DNA of 64,000 nucleotides, from positions 248,001-312,000 of the forward strand of contig NZ_FWFL01000003.1 in NCBI RefSeq assembly GCF_900172295.1, read 5' to 3'. Below are positions 52,066-60,850 of the stretch, in pieces (the first letter of the stretch is position 1; each line of letters opens with the position of its first letter). The DNA is from Roseovarius litorisediminis. Lineage in GTDB: Bacteria > Pseudomonadota > Alphaproteobacteria > Rhodobacterales > Rhodobacteraceae. Made by a program: the position numbers and the translations under genes. Under the pieces are notes generated by a model, which was not told where the DNA came from, ran no database searches, and saw only the letters and a list, made by a program, of their open reading frames with translations.

Positions 52066-53513
52066 GAGGGGGTTCCGGCCGAGATATAGGCGGTTTTCAC
52101 GGTGGTGTAGAACTCGGCTGCTGCCTTGCCCTGTTCGCGCGGGCCATAAGAACTGTCGCCGCGGCCACCGAAGGGCACGTGGTAATCGGTGCCAGCTGTG
52201 GGCAGGTTGACGGTGACAACCCCGGTGCGCGCGTTGCGGCGGAAATGGGTTGCACGGGCCAGCGACTGTGTGACGATGCCCGAGGTGAGGCCGAAATTGG
52301 TGTCGTTCACTGTTGCCAAAGCCTCGTCATAGCTGCCCACCCTGATGACAGCGGCCAAGGGCGCAAACATTTCTTCCCGGTTGATGCGCATATCGTTGGT
52401 GGTGTTCAGGAACACGCCGGGGGTCATATAGTACCCTTCCGTTTCACGGCTGACCCGTTCGCCGCCGCAGGCCAGTTCCGCCCCTTCGGATTTGCCCAGA
52501 TCGGCATAGCGCAGGTTTTCATTCAGCTGCTGTTCGCTGACCACGGGGCCGATTTGCGTACCCTCGGCCAGCGCATGGCCCACTTTCATGGCTTTCGCGC
52601 CAGTGATCAGTTTTTCGACAAAGGCATCGTGGATTTTGTCATGTACGATCAGGCGCGAGGAGGCGGTGCATTTCTGCCCCGACCCACCAAAGGCCCCCCC
52701 AAGCGCCAGAGTGACCGCCAGATCAAGATCGGCGTCATCCATCACGGCAAGGGCGTTTTTGCTGCCCATTTCCATCTGCACCTTGGTCAGGTTCTGAATG
52801 GCGGCGGTGGCAATGCCTTTGCCCACAGGCACTGAACCGGTGAAGGAGATGGCGTTGATCTTGGGGCTTTCGACCAGGCGCTGACCTACGTCGCGACCTG
52901 CGCCCATGACCAGATTGAACAGGCCTTTGGGCATATCCTGACGGCTGATGATTTCGGCCAGCGCTACGGCCGAGGCCGGTGTGACGTTAGCGGGCTTCCA
53001 GATCACCGCGTTGCCATAGCAAAGCGCCGGTGCGATCTTCCAGCTGGCGGTGGCGGTGGGAAAGTTCCACGGGCTGATCACGGCCACGGTGCCGATAGGC
53101 TCGCGACGTACGTCCACCTCGATGCCCGGACGGACAGAGTCGGCGTTTTCGCCCAGCTGACGCAGGCATTCGGCAGCATAATAGGTAAAGAACTGGCCAG
53201 CGCGGAAAACTTCGCCCTTGCCTTCGGCCAGAGGTTTGCCTTCTTCGCGCGACAGGAGTGTGCCCAGTTCTTCGGCGCGGGCCATCATTTCGTTGCCGAT
53301 CGCCATCAGGACCGCTTGCTTGCGCTCCATCCCGTAGGCGGCCCATTTTCGTTGGGCGACAGCGGCGGCGTCAAGTGCCTGTTCCAGCTGGTCGGCACTG
53401 GCCTGTGCGTACATTCCGACAAGCTCGGACAAATCCGAAGGGTTGCGGTTTTCGATCTCGCTGGTACCGGCGACCCATTCGCCTGCGATGAAGTTAAGCT
53501 GTGTATCGGCCAT
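52062..53513 (-). CDS. Aldehyde dehydrogenase, 2-oxoglutarate-semialdehyde-dehydrogenase-like
   Basis: Start chosen at MADTQLNFIAGEW behind AGGA, giving 483 residues. Catalytic residues are visible: Asn150 in SPWNFP, Glu248 in QMEMGSKN and the nucleophile Cys282 in SGQKCTASSR. The GQKCTASSR context resembles 2-oxoglutarate semialdehyde dehydrogenases of sugar and hydroxyproline catabolism. It oxidises a semialdehyde with NAD(P)+. It heads a coupled operon with the M19-like, 567-residue and DUF3726 genes, with the LysR gene 90 bases upstream on the same strand. Confidence 0.88.
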   Translation of the reverse strand: MADTQLNFIAGEWVAGTSEIENRNPSDLSELVGMYAQASADQLEQALDAAAVAQRKWAAYGMERKQAVLMAIGNEMMARAEELGTLLSREEGKPLAEGKGEVFRAGQFFTYYAAECLRQLGENADSVRPGIEVDVRREPIGTVAVISPWNFPTATASWKIAPALCYGNAVIWKPANVTPASAVALAEIISRQDMPKGLFNLVMGAGRDVGQRLVESPKINAISFTGSVPVGKGIATAAIQNLTKVQMEMGSKNALAVMDDADLDLAVTLALGGAFGGSGQKCTASSRLIVHDKIHDAFVEKLITGAKAMKVGHALAEGTQIGPVVSEQQLNENLRYADLGKSEGAELACGGERVSRETEGYYMTPGVFLNTTNDMRINREEMFAPLAAVIRVGSYDEALATVNDTNFGLTSGIVTQSLARATHFRRNARTGVVTVNLPTAGTDYHVPFGGRGDSSYGPREQGKAAAEFYTTVKTAYISAGTPS

Positions 53514-53603
53514 GGCGAGATATCCTTTTTTTGCGCGCGGAAGGTGCCCCATAAGAGGACACATAATGAAGATTCAGGCAAACGCAAAATTGTTGAAATA
53601 ACT

Positions 53604-54500
53604 TCAGTTTGACTGAAGTTTCTTTTGCCCTGCTGAAATATTGGTGGCGCGAATGGCATTGGCCAGAGCGCGGGCCGCAGGGGTCAACATATGGCCGGGT
53701 TGGGTCACCATCCACACCTCGCGCCGCGCCGTGCTGTCAACCAGGGGCAGAAAGGCAAGGTCGGTGAATTCCGGCAGAACAGCGAGCTCGGGCAAAATGG
53801 TCACGCCAACACCGGCGCGTACAAGGCTAAGGATCGACGCGGTGTTGTGAACCATGAGGTGCGAGGCCTTGAGTATGGGCGCAAAGTTTTCGTCCCTGAT
53901 AAAATCACACAGACCATTGGCAATGAAATTGATACCGTCCAGATCGGCCCAGGTCAGTCGAGACCAGTCGCGCGCCAAAGGGTGATCGACGGGACAGACC
54001 ACGCCAAAGGCATCGGTGAACAGCGGTTGGCGGTCAAATCCGGGCATATGCCCCAGGCTGGCCAGTCCTATATCGGCGCGTTCGGCCATCAGTTCACGGT
54101 GAACGGTGGCCGAATTGGTATCCATCATGTCGATTCGTACACCAGGGTGCTTTTCCATATATTGCCGCAGGATGGGGGGCATCACGGTTTGCGCAACCGA
54201 AGGCGTGACGGCGATGCGGACATGGCCCAGCCTGGCCTGAGACAAGCCTTCAATCGCAGATACCGTACGCTCAAAATGGGCCAGTTCGCGGTTGGCTTCA
54301 ATCTGGACAAGTTCACCCAGTGGGGTGAGGCGCGATTTGCGGGCGGTTTCAAACAGAGGCGCCCCGACGTGATCTTCGAACTGGCGCAGCATCATCGACA
54401 CGGCAGAAGGTGTCCGCCCCAGCGTTGCCGCCGCATCCGCAAGACTGCCGTGTTCGGCGACCGCCCGGAAGCATCTGAGCATTTCGATTTTAATCGCCAA
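53604..54500 (-). CDS. LysR family transcriptional regulator
   Basis: The 298-residue protein has the N-terminal LysR helix-turn-helix (MLRCFRAVAEHGSLADAAAT, followed by PSAVSMMLRQFED). The substrate-binding domain starts near residue 90. It precedes the aldehyde dehydrogenase operon on the same strand and is divergent from the LodA-type gene. An ATTTAGA-N19-TCTAAAT inverted repeat begins one base upstream of its start codon. It probably controls the catabolic operon and could influence the divergent oxidase gene. Confidence 0.88.
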   Translation of the reverse strand: MAIKIEMLRCFRAVAEHGSLADAAATLGRTPSAVSMMLRQFEDHVGAPLFETARKSRLTPLGELVQIEANRELAHFERTVSAIEGLSQARLGHVRIAVTPSVAQTVMPPILRQYMEKHPGVRIDMMDTNSATVHRELMAERADIGLASLGHMPGFDRQPLFTDAFGVVCPVDHPLARDWSRLTWADLDGINFIANGLCDFIRDENFAPILKASHLMVHNTASILSLVRAGVGVTILPELAVLPEFTDLAFLPLVDSTARREVWMVTQPGHMLTPAARALANAIRATNISAGQKKLQSN

Positions 54501-54533
54501 ATTTAGATTTCCTTAATTTGCCTAACTCTAAAT
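54501..54533 (+). promoter_or_regulatory. Inverted repeat ATTTAGA-N19-TCTAAAT at the LysR start
   Basis: Perfect 7-bp arms lie at 54501-54507 and 54527-54533, directly next to the LysR start codon and in the LysR/lodA-type intergenic region (225 bases, A+T-rich). It could be a self-regulatory site, but the separation between arms is longer than the usual T-N11-A box. Confidence 0.35.
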
Positions 54534-54725
54534 CAGTAGTTTTTAATTATGACGCCCAATTGCCCGATTGTCTACTTGAGTCTGGCAGCGGTTCTTGAAA
54601 TTGCCGACGTGCCGGAATCAAAAACTTGGCGATGGTTTTTGCGCGAGCTCTGGTTTAGAGTTTCTCCTTAAGGGTTATTTTTTCGATTGAATTTTTCGTA
54701 TTCCTTTTTAGAAACGGAGCTTCCG

Positions 54726-57671
54726 ATGACCAAGAAAGACAAGGCGTCCAACGACAAAACAGCCAATGACATCGCCTGCTGGGATTGCGCGAACCATCCA
54801 ACCGAGCGGCTGGAAGAGATGTTCGTCACGCTTATTCAGGGCGAAAGGATCAGACGTGGACAGAACCCGGCACTGCGCACGGTTTTCCTTAAACAGCACG
54901 GTGTGGCCTGCGGCATGTTCGAGCCGCTGGAGGATCTGCCAGAGGACATGAAAGTGGGCGTGTTTGGGCAGGGGACAATGCCCTGCTGGGTCAGGTTTTC
55001 ATCGGATACGCAGCCAGATTCACCCGATTTGCACACAACCATGGGCATCGGGATCAAGCTGTTCGGGGTGCAGGGCGGAACGTTGATGGGTGCCGAGGAT
55101 ACCGCCGATTTCATCCTGCAGAATCACGATGTGTTTTTCGTCGACAATGCACAGGAATTTTGCGAGTTCACCACTGCGGGCGTGGTAGACCGTGATTATC
55201 CTGCTTATCTGCGTCGCCACAAGAAAACAGCACGCATCCTGAACGAGATGCAAAAATCCGAGGCCAGTTGCCTGACTGCCAACTATTGGGCAATCCTGCC
55301 CTTTGGCTTTGGCAAAGAGAGATACGTGAAATACCGGCTTGAGCCTGTTGCCGTAGCGGCGGGAGAGCCGTCTGAGGGCAACAATTATCTAGCGGATGAT
55401 CTGGCACGGCGCCTGCGGCAAGGGGAGGCGAAATTTGCTTTTCAACTTCAGTTTCGCGAGGGAAATGAACCGCTGGATAAGGCCACAGAACGCTGGAAAG
55501 GCGAGTGGCAGACAGTGGCGCATCTTCGCTTGCCACAACAGGACATCTGCGCACGCGGTCAGGGCGAGTATGGCGAGCATCTGTCATTCAACATCTGGCG
55601 CACGCCAGAGGAGCAGAAGCCGCAGGGCAGCATCGCCGACGCGCGACGGGTTGTCTATCAGGGCAGTGCTGATCAGAGGCGGCGTGCCAACGGCGTAGGC
55701 CTGGACGAGCCGACCACGCCGCGCGCCCATGCGGTGAGCACGCCAAAAGACGATTGCATTGTCTCTGCCGCAATCTATCCGCCAATCGGAGTATGCCGTG
55801 TCGGCAACAGCGCAGAGGGGTTCTACATCGGCCCCGAGGTAACAGACCCGGCACCGCAGGAACCGGGATTTTACCGTGATGGCAAAGGTCGCCTGAAACG
55901 CGAAGCGGCGCGGTTTCGGGTCTATGGGCTGAACGCACTTGGCCAGCCGGTGAAAGAACTCACGCTCGACAATGCCGATATCCGCTGGCATGTGCGATTG
56001 GAGAACCAGAAATCGGCCTGGTACCAGTTTCAGCTGGCCATGGATATCCCCGAGTTTGCCGACGCCCCTGCCAGCCTGCGGCGCAACGCCAGTGTTTCGG
56101 ATCGTGCGGCACTGAAGATAACACCCGAACCAAAGGAAATTTCCGGGGTCTTGAAGAGTGGCAAGAAATACGCCTTTGCAGACGGCAAGTTTATGGGCAG
56201 CAAAGTGTATCTGGGAGAACTGCGCACAGATGAGGCCGGGCGTCTGATCGTGCTGGGTGGGCATGGCGTTTCGGCCTCGGCCGATGGCAGCCCGGCAGTG
56301 ACCTTTGCCAACAACGAAGGTTGGCATGACGACACCAGTGATGGGCCGGTAACGGCGCATGTCAGCTATGAGGGGCAGGCGCTGCGGGTCGATCCGGCAT
56401 GGGTTGTCTGCGCGCCGCCAAACTATGCACCCCTGTTGAAATCAGTGCGCACAATGTGGGACCTGATGCGCGATGTGGCGGTTTCAGCCGGGATGCTGAC
56501 CCGGCCCGAGCGCCCGTCATTCCAGAACGACATCCGCCCGATATTCGAGCGGATGAGCGGGTTGCAATGGGTCAATCAGGGCTTTTCCGCAGGTTTTGGC
56601 CATAACGCGCCGTTTGATTTTTCAAAGGCGGACATGATGGCAAGCCTTGCTGATCCAAGCCCGGCGCGCATCGAGACGCGGCGCGTTCTGGCGAATAACT
56701 TCCGGCATTTCGACGTGGATGGAAAATCACCCGTACCCTGGCCGTGGCTGTATGGAGATGCGATGAACATCCCGCCCGCAGATACCCCGCGCCAGAACGC
56801 CACACTGAGCGATCTGCAGCTTTGGGCCATGGATCAATGGGTGATGGGTAATTTTGAGGCTGACTATGACCCAAAGGCCAAAGTCCCGCACGCAATCGAA
56901 GATGTGCCACTGGCCGATCAGCCCGATATGCTGACCCGTGCGGCGATGGAGTTTTGTCTGGCCGATGCGTTTCATCCCGGCTGCGAGATGACATGGCCGA
57001 TGCGGCAGAAGGGCATGTACCAATCGGCCTTCCGGCTGAAGCATCGCAAGCATGACAACCCTGAACCGTCTTTTGGCGCACAACTGGGCGCGTCAGACTG
57101 GGGGCTGCCGGATGGGCCGGTGAATGGAGGGCAAAGCCCGGGGTCGGTTACCCGCTGGATGGCGGTGCCGTGGCAGACCGATACGGCATCCTGCCGGTCA
57201 GGCTATACCCCGGCCTATGATCCCTACCTGCCCACCTTCTGGCCCGCCCGTGTGCCGAATGAGGTCATGGGGCAGGTAGCTTATGACGTGGTCACCAATG
57301 ACAGCCTGCCGATGTCCGAGCGCCTTCAGGCCTTTGCCAATCGCGCCAATTGGCTGGAGCCGCTGAACTTACAGAAATCCTATACCCATCAGATCAATCA
57401 CATGATCCATCATTTTGGGGAAATGGGTGTGGTAGAAACCCGCGAAGGGGTGCCGGATGATCCGGCATTTCCGGCAATGATGCAGGTTTCGGACCAGCAT
57501 CAGGCGGGTTGGAAGGCTCCCAATGTTGAAACCGAAGACGGTGCAAAGCAGTTGGCCGAACGGCTGGCCGCGCCCCCGTCCGAGCCTGTCATAGATCTGA
57601 CCGACGAGGGGGCACCAGATCTGAGCCGGATAGAGAAAGTCCAGCGGTTTACCGGGCGAAGCCGTGGCTGA
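54726..57671 (+). CDS. Catalase-like domain fused to a LodA/GoxA-type CTQ amine oxidase
   Basis: Start at the ATG behind CGGAG gives 981 residues. Residues about 25-330 match catalase-like (SrpA/AOS-type) heme proteins: MPCWVRFSSD near 85-94, MGIGIKLFGVQG near 106, DFILQNHDVFFVDN near 128-141, and a heme-ligand RxxxY with Arg307 and Tyr311. The position aligned with the distal His of the HAKxHG motif is Phe54 (FLKQHG). From about 342 the protein is LodA-like (SAAIYPPIGVCRVGNS). Cys753 in HPGCEMTWP and Trp816 in MAVPWQTD are 63 apart, fitting the pair that forms cysteine tryptophylquinone. LodA enzymes deaminate amino acids, making H2O2. The fusion probably links H2O2 production to its use or removal. 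Confidence 0.85.
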   Translation: MTKKDKASNDKTANDIACWDCANHPTERLEEMFVTLIQGERIRRGQNPALRTVFLKQHGVACGMFEPLEDLPEDMKVGVFGQGTMPCWVRFSSDTQPDSPDLHTTMGIGIKLFGVQGGTLMGAEDTADFILQNHDVFFVDNAQEFCEFTTAGVVDRDYPAYLRRHKKTARILNEMQKSEASCLTANYWAILPFGFGKERYVKYRLEPVAVAAGEPSEGNNYLADDLARRLRQGEAKFAFQLQFREGNEPLDKATERWKGEWQTVAHLRLPQQDICARGQGEYGEHLSFNIWRTPEEQKPQGSIADARRVVYQGSADQRRRANGVGLDEPTTPRAHAVSTPKDDCIVSAAIYPPIGVCRVGNSAEGFYIGPEVTDPAPQEPGFYRDGKGRLKREAARFRVYGLNALGQPVKELTLDNADIRWHVRLENQKSAWYQFQLAMDIPEFADAPASLRRNASVSDRAALKITPEPKEISGVLKSGKKYAFADGKFMGSKVYLGELRTDEAGRLIVLGGHGVSASADGSPAVTFANNEGWHDDTSDGPVTAHVSYEGQALRVDPAWVVCAPPNYAPLLKSVRTMWDLMRDVAVSAGMLTRPERPSFQNDIRPIFERMSGLQWVNQGFSAGFGHNAPFDFSKADMMASLADPSPARIETRRVLANNFRHFDVDGKSPVPWPWLYGDAMNIPPADTPRQNATLSDLQLWAMDQWVMGNFEADYDPKAKVPHAIEDVPLADQPDMLTRAAMEFCLADAFHPGCEMTWPMRQKGMYQSAFRLKHRKHDNPEPSFGAQLGASDWGLPDGPVNGGQSPGSVTRWMAVPWQTDTASCRSGYTPAYDPYLPTFWPARVPNEVMGQVAYDVVTNDSLPMSERLQAFANRANWLEPLNLQKSYTHQINHMIHHFGEMGVVETREGVPDDPAFPAMMQVSDQHQAGWKAPNVETEDGAKQLAERLAAPPSEPVIDLTDEGAPDLSRIEKVQRFTGRSRG

Positions 57672-58767
57672 CTATGACGTTGCCGTGGTCGGTGCCGGGC
57701 CGGCTGGCGCGGCGCTGGCCAGTGTTCTGGCACCGCGTTACCGGGTGGTATTGCTGGACCGGCTGGCCGAGCCGCTGGCGCGGATTGGCGAGTCTCTGAT
57801 TCCTGCTGCGCGCCGTTTGTTGCGGGATATGGGATTGCTGACTGCCTTTGAGGCGCAGGGATTCCCGGCGTATCTGGGCAACCGGTCCTTCTGGGGCGGT
57901 GCGGAGCAGAGGACTGACTTCATCCGTGATCCGGACGGGCCGGGCTGGCATCTGGATCGGGCCGGATTTGAGCGGTTCATGCGTGCGGCAGCAGTTGCAC
58001 GCGGTGCCAAAATGATGGCTCCGGTGCGGCTGCTATCGGTGGCCCGAAGCGGTTCGGGCTGGCGGTTGACGCTAAAGGCAGAAGAGCGCGGGTTTGGCCT
58101 GCAAGCGCGATTGGTGGTTGATGCCGGTGGCCGTACGGCACCGCTGGCCAAAATGCTTGGTGCCGTGCGCCAAAATACCGACCGCACAGTCGCGCATTGG
58201 CTGCACGGGACTGATGCCCCGGCCGCGCCGCCCGATGCGGGGTTTTCCACTGTAGAAAGTACACGTGAAGGTTGGTGGTACACGGCTCCGTTGAACGGGC
58301 AGCGGGTCGTGGCCTTTCATGCCGATCCGGATGGTGAGACGACAAAAAACCTTTCAACTGCGGCTTTGGTCACGCAGGCCCGCGCCTTGCCTGGGATTGG
58401 GCCATTGTTGCAGAGCTCTGCGTTTGTTTCAGACAAGGATGTGACCACGACTGCAGCAAACTCGGCCCGGCTACGCCCTTTTTCCGGAACTGATTGGCTG
58501 GCGATTGGCGATGCCGCACTAAGCTTTGACCCGCTGGCGTCGCGCGGCTTGTTCCACGCGCTTTATTCCGGATATTCCGGCGCCGCAGCCTGTGATGCAG
58601 TGTTGCAGGGACAAGCCAGCGGGTTCGAGAGCTATGCCGACGATCTGGACCGGATCGTACAGGCCTACAATCGACACCTGGCAGTGTTCTATAGTGCCGA
58701 GAGGCGTTGGCCCGATGCGCCGTTCTGGCGGCGGCGGCAACATGCTTTTAATGAAACCAACGCCTGA
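57664..58767 (+). CDS. LodB-like FAD-dependent oxidoreductase (CTQ maturation)
   Basis: The 367-residue protein starts at a GTG overlapping the oxidase stop by 8 bases. It has the FAD motif VVGAGPAGAALA near residues 8-19 and a second flavin motif IGDAALSFDPLASRGL near 280, the pattern of halogenase/hydroxylase-like flavoproteins. In the LodA/LodB system the partner flavoprotein is required to build the quinone cofactor in the oxidase. Its length matches LodB, and translational coupling supports that role here. Confidence 0.85.
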   Translation: MADYDVAVVGAGPAGAALASVLAPRYRVVLLDRLAEPLARIGESLIPAARRLLRDMGLLTAFEAQGFPAYLGNRSFWGGAEQRTDFIRDPDGPGWHLDRAGFERFMRAAAVARGAKMMAPVRLLSVARSGSGWRLTLKAEERGFGLQARLVVDAGGRTAPLAKMLGAVRQNTDRTVAHWLHGTDAPAAPPDAGFSTVESTREGWWYTAPLNGQRVVAFHADPDGETTKNLSTAALVTQARALPGIGPLLQSSAFVSDKDVTTTAANSARLRPFSGTDWLAIGDAALSFDPLASRGLFHALYSGYSGAAACDAVLQGQASGFESYADDLDRIVQAYNRHLAVFYSAERRWPDAPFWRRRQHAFNETNA

Positions 58768-58825
58768 AAAAAGACCGGCACCGCAGATATTGCGATGCCA
58801 GTTATTTTGGTGTCCACGCCGGGTG

Positions 58826-59866
58826 TCAGGCGGCCTTGCGCGATAGCCCGTCGGCGCGCGCCAGCAGGGTGTCACGCAGCCCTTCGGGAACAAGGCGCGC
58901 TGCCGATACGCGGGGCAGCGACATTTCGGCGATCTGGTTTTTCCGGGTGTCTTGGGCATTGATAAAGCTGTCTCGGCCGGCGTAGTCGATAAAGGTCTCT
59001 GCGGCGACGCCTTCGGCCAGCAGCAACTCGTGGGCCTCGGTCTCGACATGGTAATAGCTGAAACCATCCCGCGGCATGTCCCGGACGCGATAGATCGTAG
59101 TACCGTTGACCAGCGCCCCGGCGTTATAAAGCGTGCCGTTTATCGCAATTGCATGATCCCCGGACAGATACAGATCACGCAAGGGAACATTCTCGGCCAA
59201 TGTGCCCGCACGGATGCAGACCGGGTTGACTTTGGCCGGATGGGTCAGGCGTGTGTCGATCATTTGTTGACCCAGCCAGGTGACAGGTGTCAGGCGGCCA
59301 TCGGCGGTGCGTACCAAGTCACCAGCCTGCAAATCTTCCACCGGAGTTTCGCCGTGTTCCGTTGTGATCATCGTGCCGGGCATAAAGCAACTGGGCGTCC
59401 CGCTGACGCTTGCAACTGTCATAAATCCATTGTTGGCCGTAAAGGTGATTTTGTTGTACTCGGCATTGGCATCGGCGGCGACAAAGGGGCCGATCCCGCT
59501 GCTGAAGGTGGTGCTGGGCAACGTAAACGTCGTTTTTCCGCCCGTCACCGTGTTGGAGAGGACAATAACACCAGAGCCCGACCCATAGCTTGCAAGGCTG
59601 ATGGACACGCTTTTGAGGAAGGACTGGCTGGCGTCCGTATCAACCACCGAGACAGTCACAACCCCTTGTAAGTCCGTCGCGCTGGAACCCAGGAAAGTAA
59701 ACGCATTTCCCCCGTTTCCGGGCACCTCGGCGATGGTATCAGAGGTGAAGGAAAAGCTAATTCCCTGCTCTGTGAATACAGTGCTGGTATGTGTGGTTCC
59801 GTTAACCACATTGTACTGGCCGCCTGTACCGGTGACGTCGCCGCCCTGAAAATCAAATATTGCCAT
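58826..59866 (-). CDS. Hint-domain (Hedgehog/intein) protein
   Basis: The 346-residue protein has an N-terminal part of about 155 residues, rich in Thr, Ser and Gly and probably beta-structured. A Hint domain starts at Cys160 (PSCFMPGTMITTEHG). It continues with VEDLQAGDLVRTADG and a conserved LSGDHAI near 235-240. Hint domains can self-cleave at the first Cys. Rhodobacteraceae have many such proteins, usually secreted by type I systems. There is no Sec signal, and the C-terminus ends AADGLSRKAA-like without an RTX repeat. Confidence 0.8.
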   Translation of the reverse strand: MAIFDFQGGDVTGTGGQYNVVNGTTHTSTVFTEQGISFSFTSDTIAEVPGNGGNAFTFLGSSATDLQGVVTVSVVDTDASQSFLKSVSISLASYGSGSGVIVLSNTVTGGKTTFTLPSTTFSSGIGPFVAADANAEYNKITFTANNGFMTVASVSGTPSCFMPGTMITTEHGETPVEDLQAGDLVRTADGRLTPVTWLGQQMIDTRLTHPAKVNPVCIRAGTLAENVPLRDLYLSGDHAIAINGTLYNAGALVNGTTIYRVRDMPRDGFSYYHVETEAHELLLAEGVAAETFIDYAGRDSFINAQDTRKNQIAEMSLPRVSAARLVPEGLRDTLLARADGLSRKAA

Positions 59867-59891
59867 AATCTGGCCCTTTCGTTGTTTTGTT

Positions 59892-59922
59892 AATGCCCTG
59901 ACACATCGGCGATGTCAGGGCA
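59892..59922. terminator. Hairpin between the Hint and tail-collar genes
   Basis: AATGCCCTGAC and GTCAGGGCATT form a perfect 11-bp stem around a short loop. It lies just past the end of the tail-collar gene on the minus strand and 26 bases upstream of the Hint start codon. The T tract is weak. Confidence 0.5.
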
Positions 59923-59938
59923 TTTATGCGGTCTCACC

Positions 59939-60571
59939 TTAGTTGCGTGACGGGAAAATTCCCTGTGTTACAACACAGTACTGAACGCCAAGGTAGGGGT
60001 TGCGGATATCGACAGGCTGGTTCTGGCCGGCATTGGACGCCGTGGAATCTACGGTTACCTGCACCGTATTTGCATTTAGCGGCTTGTTGGGAGAGCCGGT
60101 GGGCGCATAGATCTGAGCGTTTGCTGCAAGGTGCTCGTCAGCGGCATATTCCCCCGGAGTGCCGTTGCCAACGTTGGCAACGGCCGTTGCAGTATTGCTA
60201 ATCGCGTGGCTGTGCGACGCCAGCGTTGAGATATTGGGCGTGAAGTTTTCACGGCCGCCGCGTTGCCCAAGAGCCACCGGCTGCAGCCCGGGTCCTGTGC
60301 CGTTATTCATGGCGATACGCCCCCGCAAGTCCGGCAGGGCAAACGTTGTTCTGCAATCACCGCCATAGGTGCAGCCGAGCAGTGAGAAAAGCGCTGAATT
60401 AGAAGAAATGGGCAACAAAGCACCGTTTGCGGGCAGGGTCGTCCGAGGGCAGAAATTCCAGCCACCCATGACGATCTGACCGAGCCAATAGTCCTGCGCG
60501 GTTGCGGTTGACGTTTGAGAACTGAGAGCGGTTGCCGCCCCGAGCACAATTGCTGCAATTTTTCTTTTCAT
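59939..60571 (-). CDS. Secreted phage-tail-collar-like protein
   Basis: Start chosen at MKRKIAAIVLG behind AAAGGATGATAG, giving 210 residues. A Sec signal ends near residue 25 (TATAQ). The mature protein has the collar-domain signature: FCPRTTLPANGALLPIS near 40, FALPDLRGRIAMNNGTGPG near 77-95, and NPYLGVQYCVV near the C-terminus, as in microcystin-dependent-type proteins. Such domains fold like phage short-tail fibres. It stands alone rather than in a prophage, so it is probably a surface or secreted protein of unknown role. Confidence 0.8.
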   Translation of the reverse strand: MKRKIAAIVLGAATALSSQTSTATAQDYWLGQIVMGGWNFCPRTTLPANGALLPISSNSALFSLLGCTYGGDCRTTFALPDLRGRIAMNNGTGPGLQPVALGQRGGRENFTPNISTLASHSHAISNTATAVANVGNGTPGEYAADEHLAANAQIYAPTGSPNKPLNANTVQVTVDSTASNAGQNQPVDIRNPYLGVQYCVVTQGIFPSRN

Positions 60572-60850
60572 TCTATCATCCTTTAAATGCGTTAGCGCCT
60601 TGGCACCGTTTGAAAACCTAAACCGATGAAAAACCTTTATGGCGCCATGAAAGCACAACTAAAACGTTATTCCAATGCTTACTTTTCCCTTGAAGTAATT
60701 TGTATGTCACCGGTACGTCTGGATGCCCTTGCACAGACAAGTGCAATTTCGTTTACTGCGCCGCGATCAAATGGCCAGCGCGGGTGGGTTGTTCGCACGT
60801 GCCTTACATTTTTGAAATTTCCCGGTTTCCGCCGGGCTCCGGAGAATGAA

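Noticed and set aside
59939..60571. Prophage tail region
   Set aside because: Only a single collar-domain protein with its own Sec signal is present; no other phage genes flank it.
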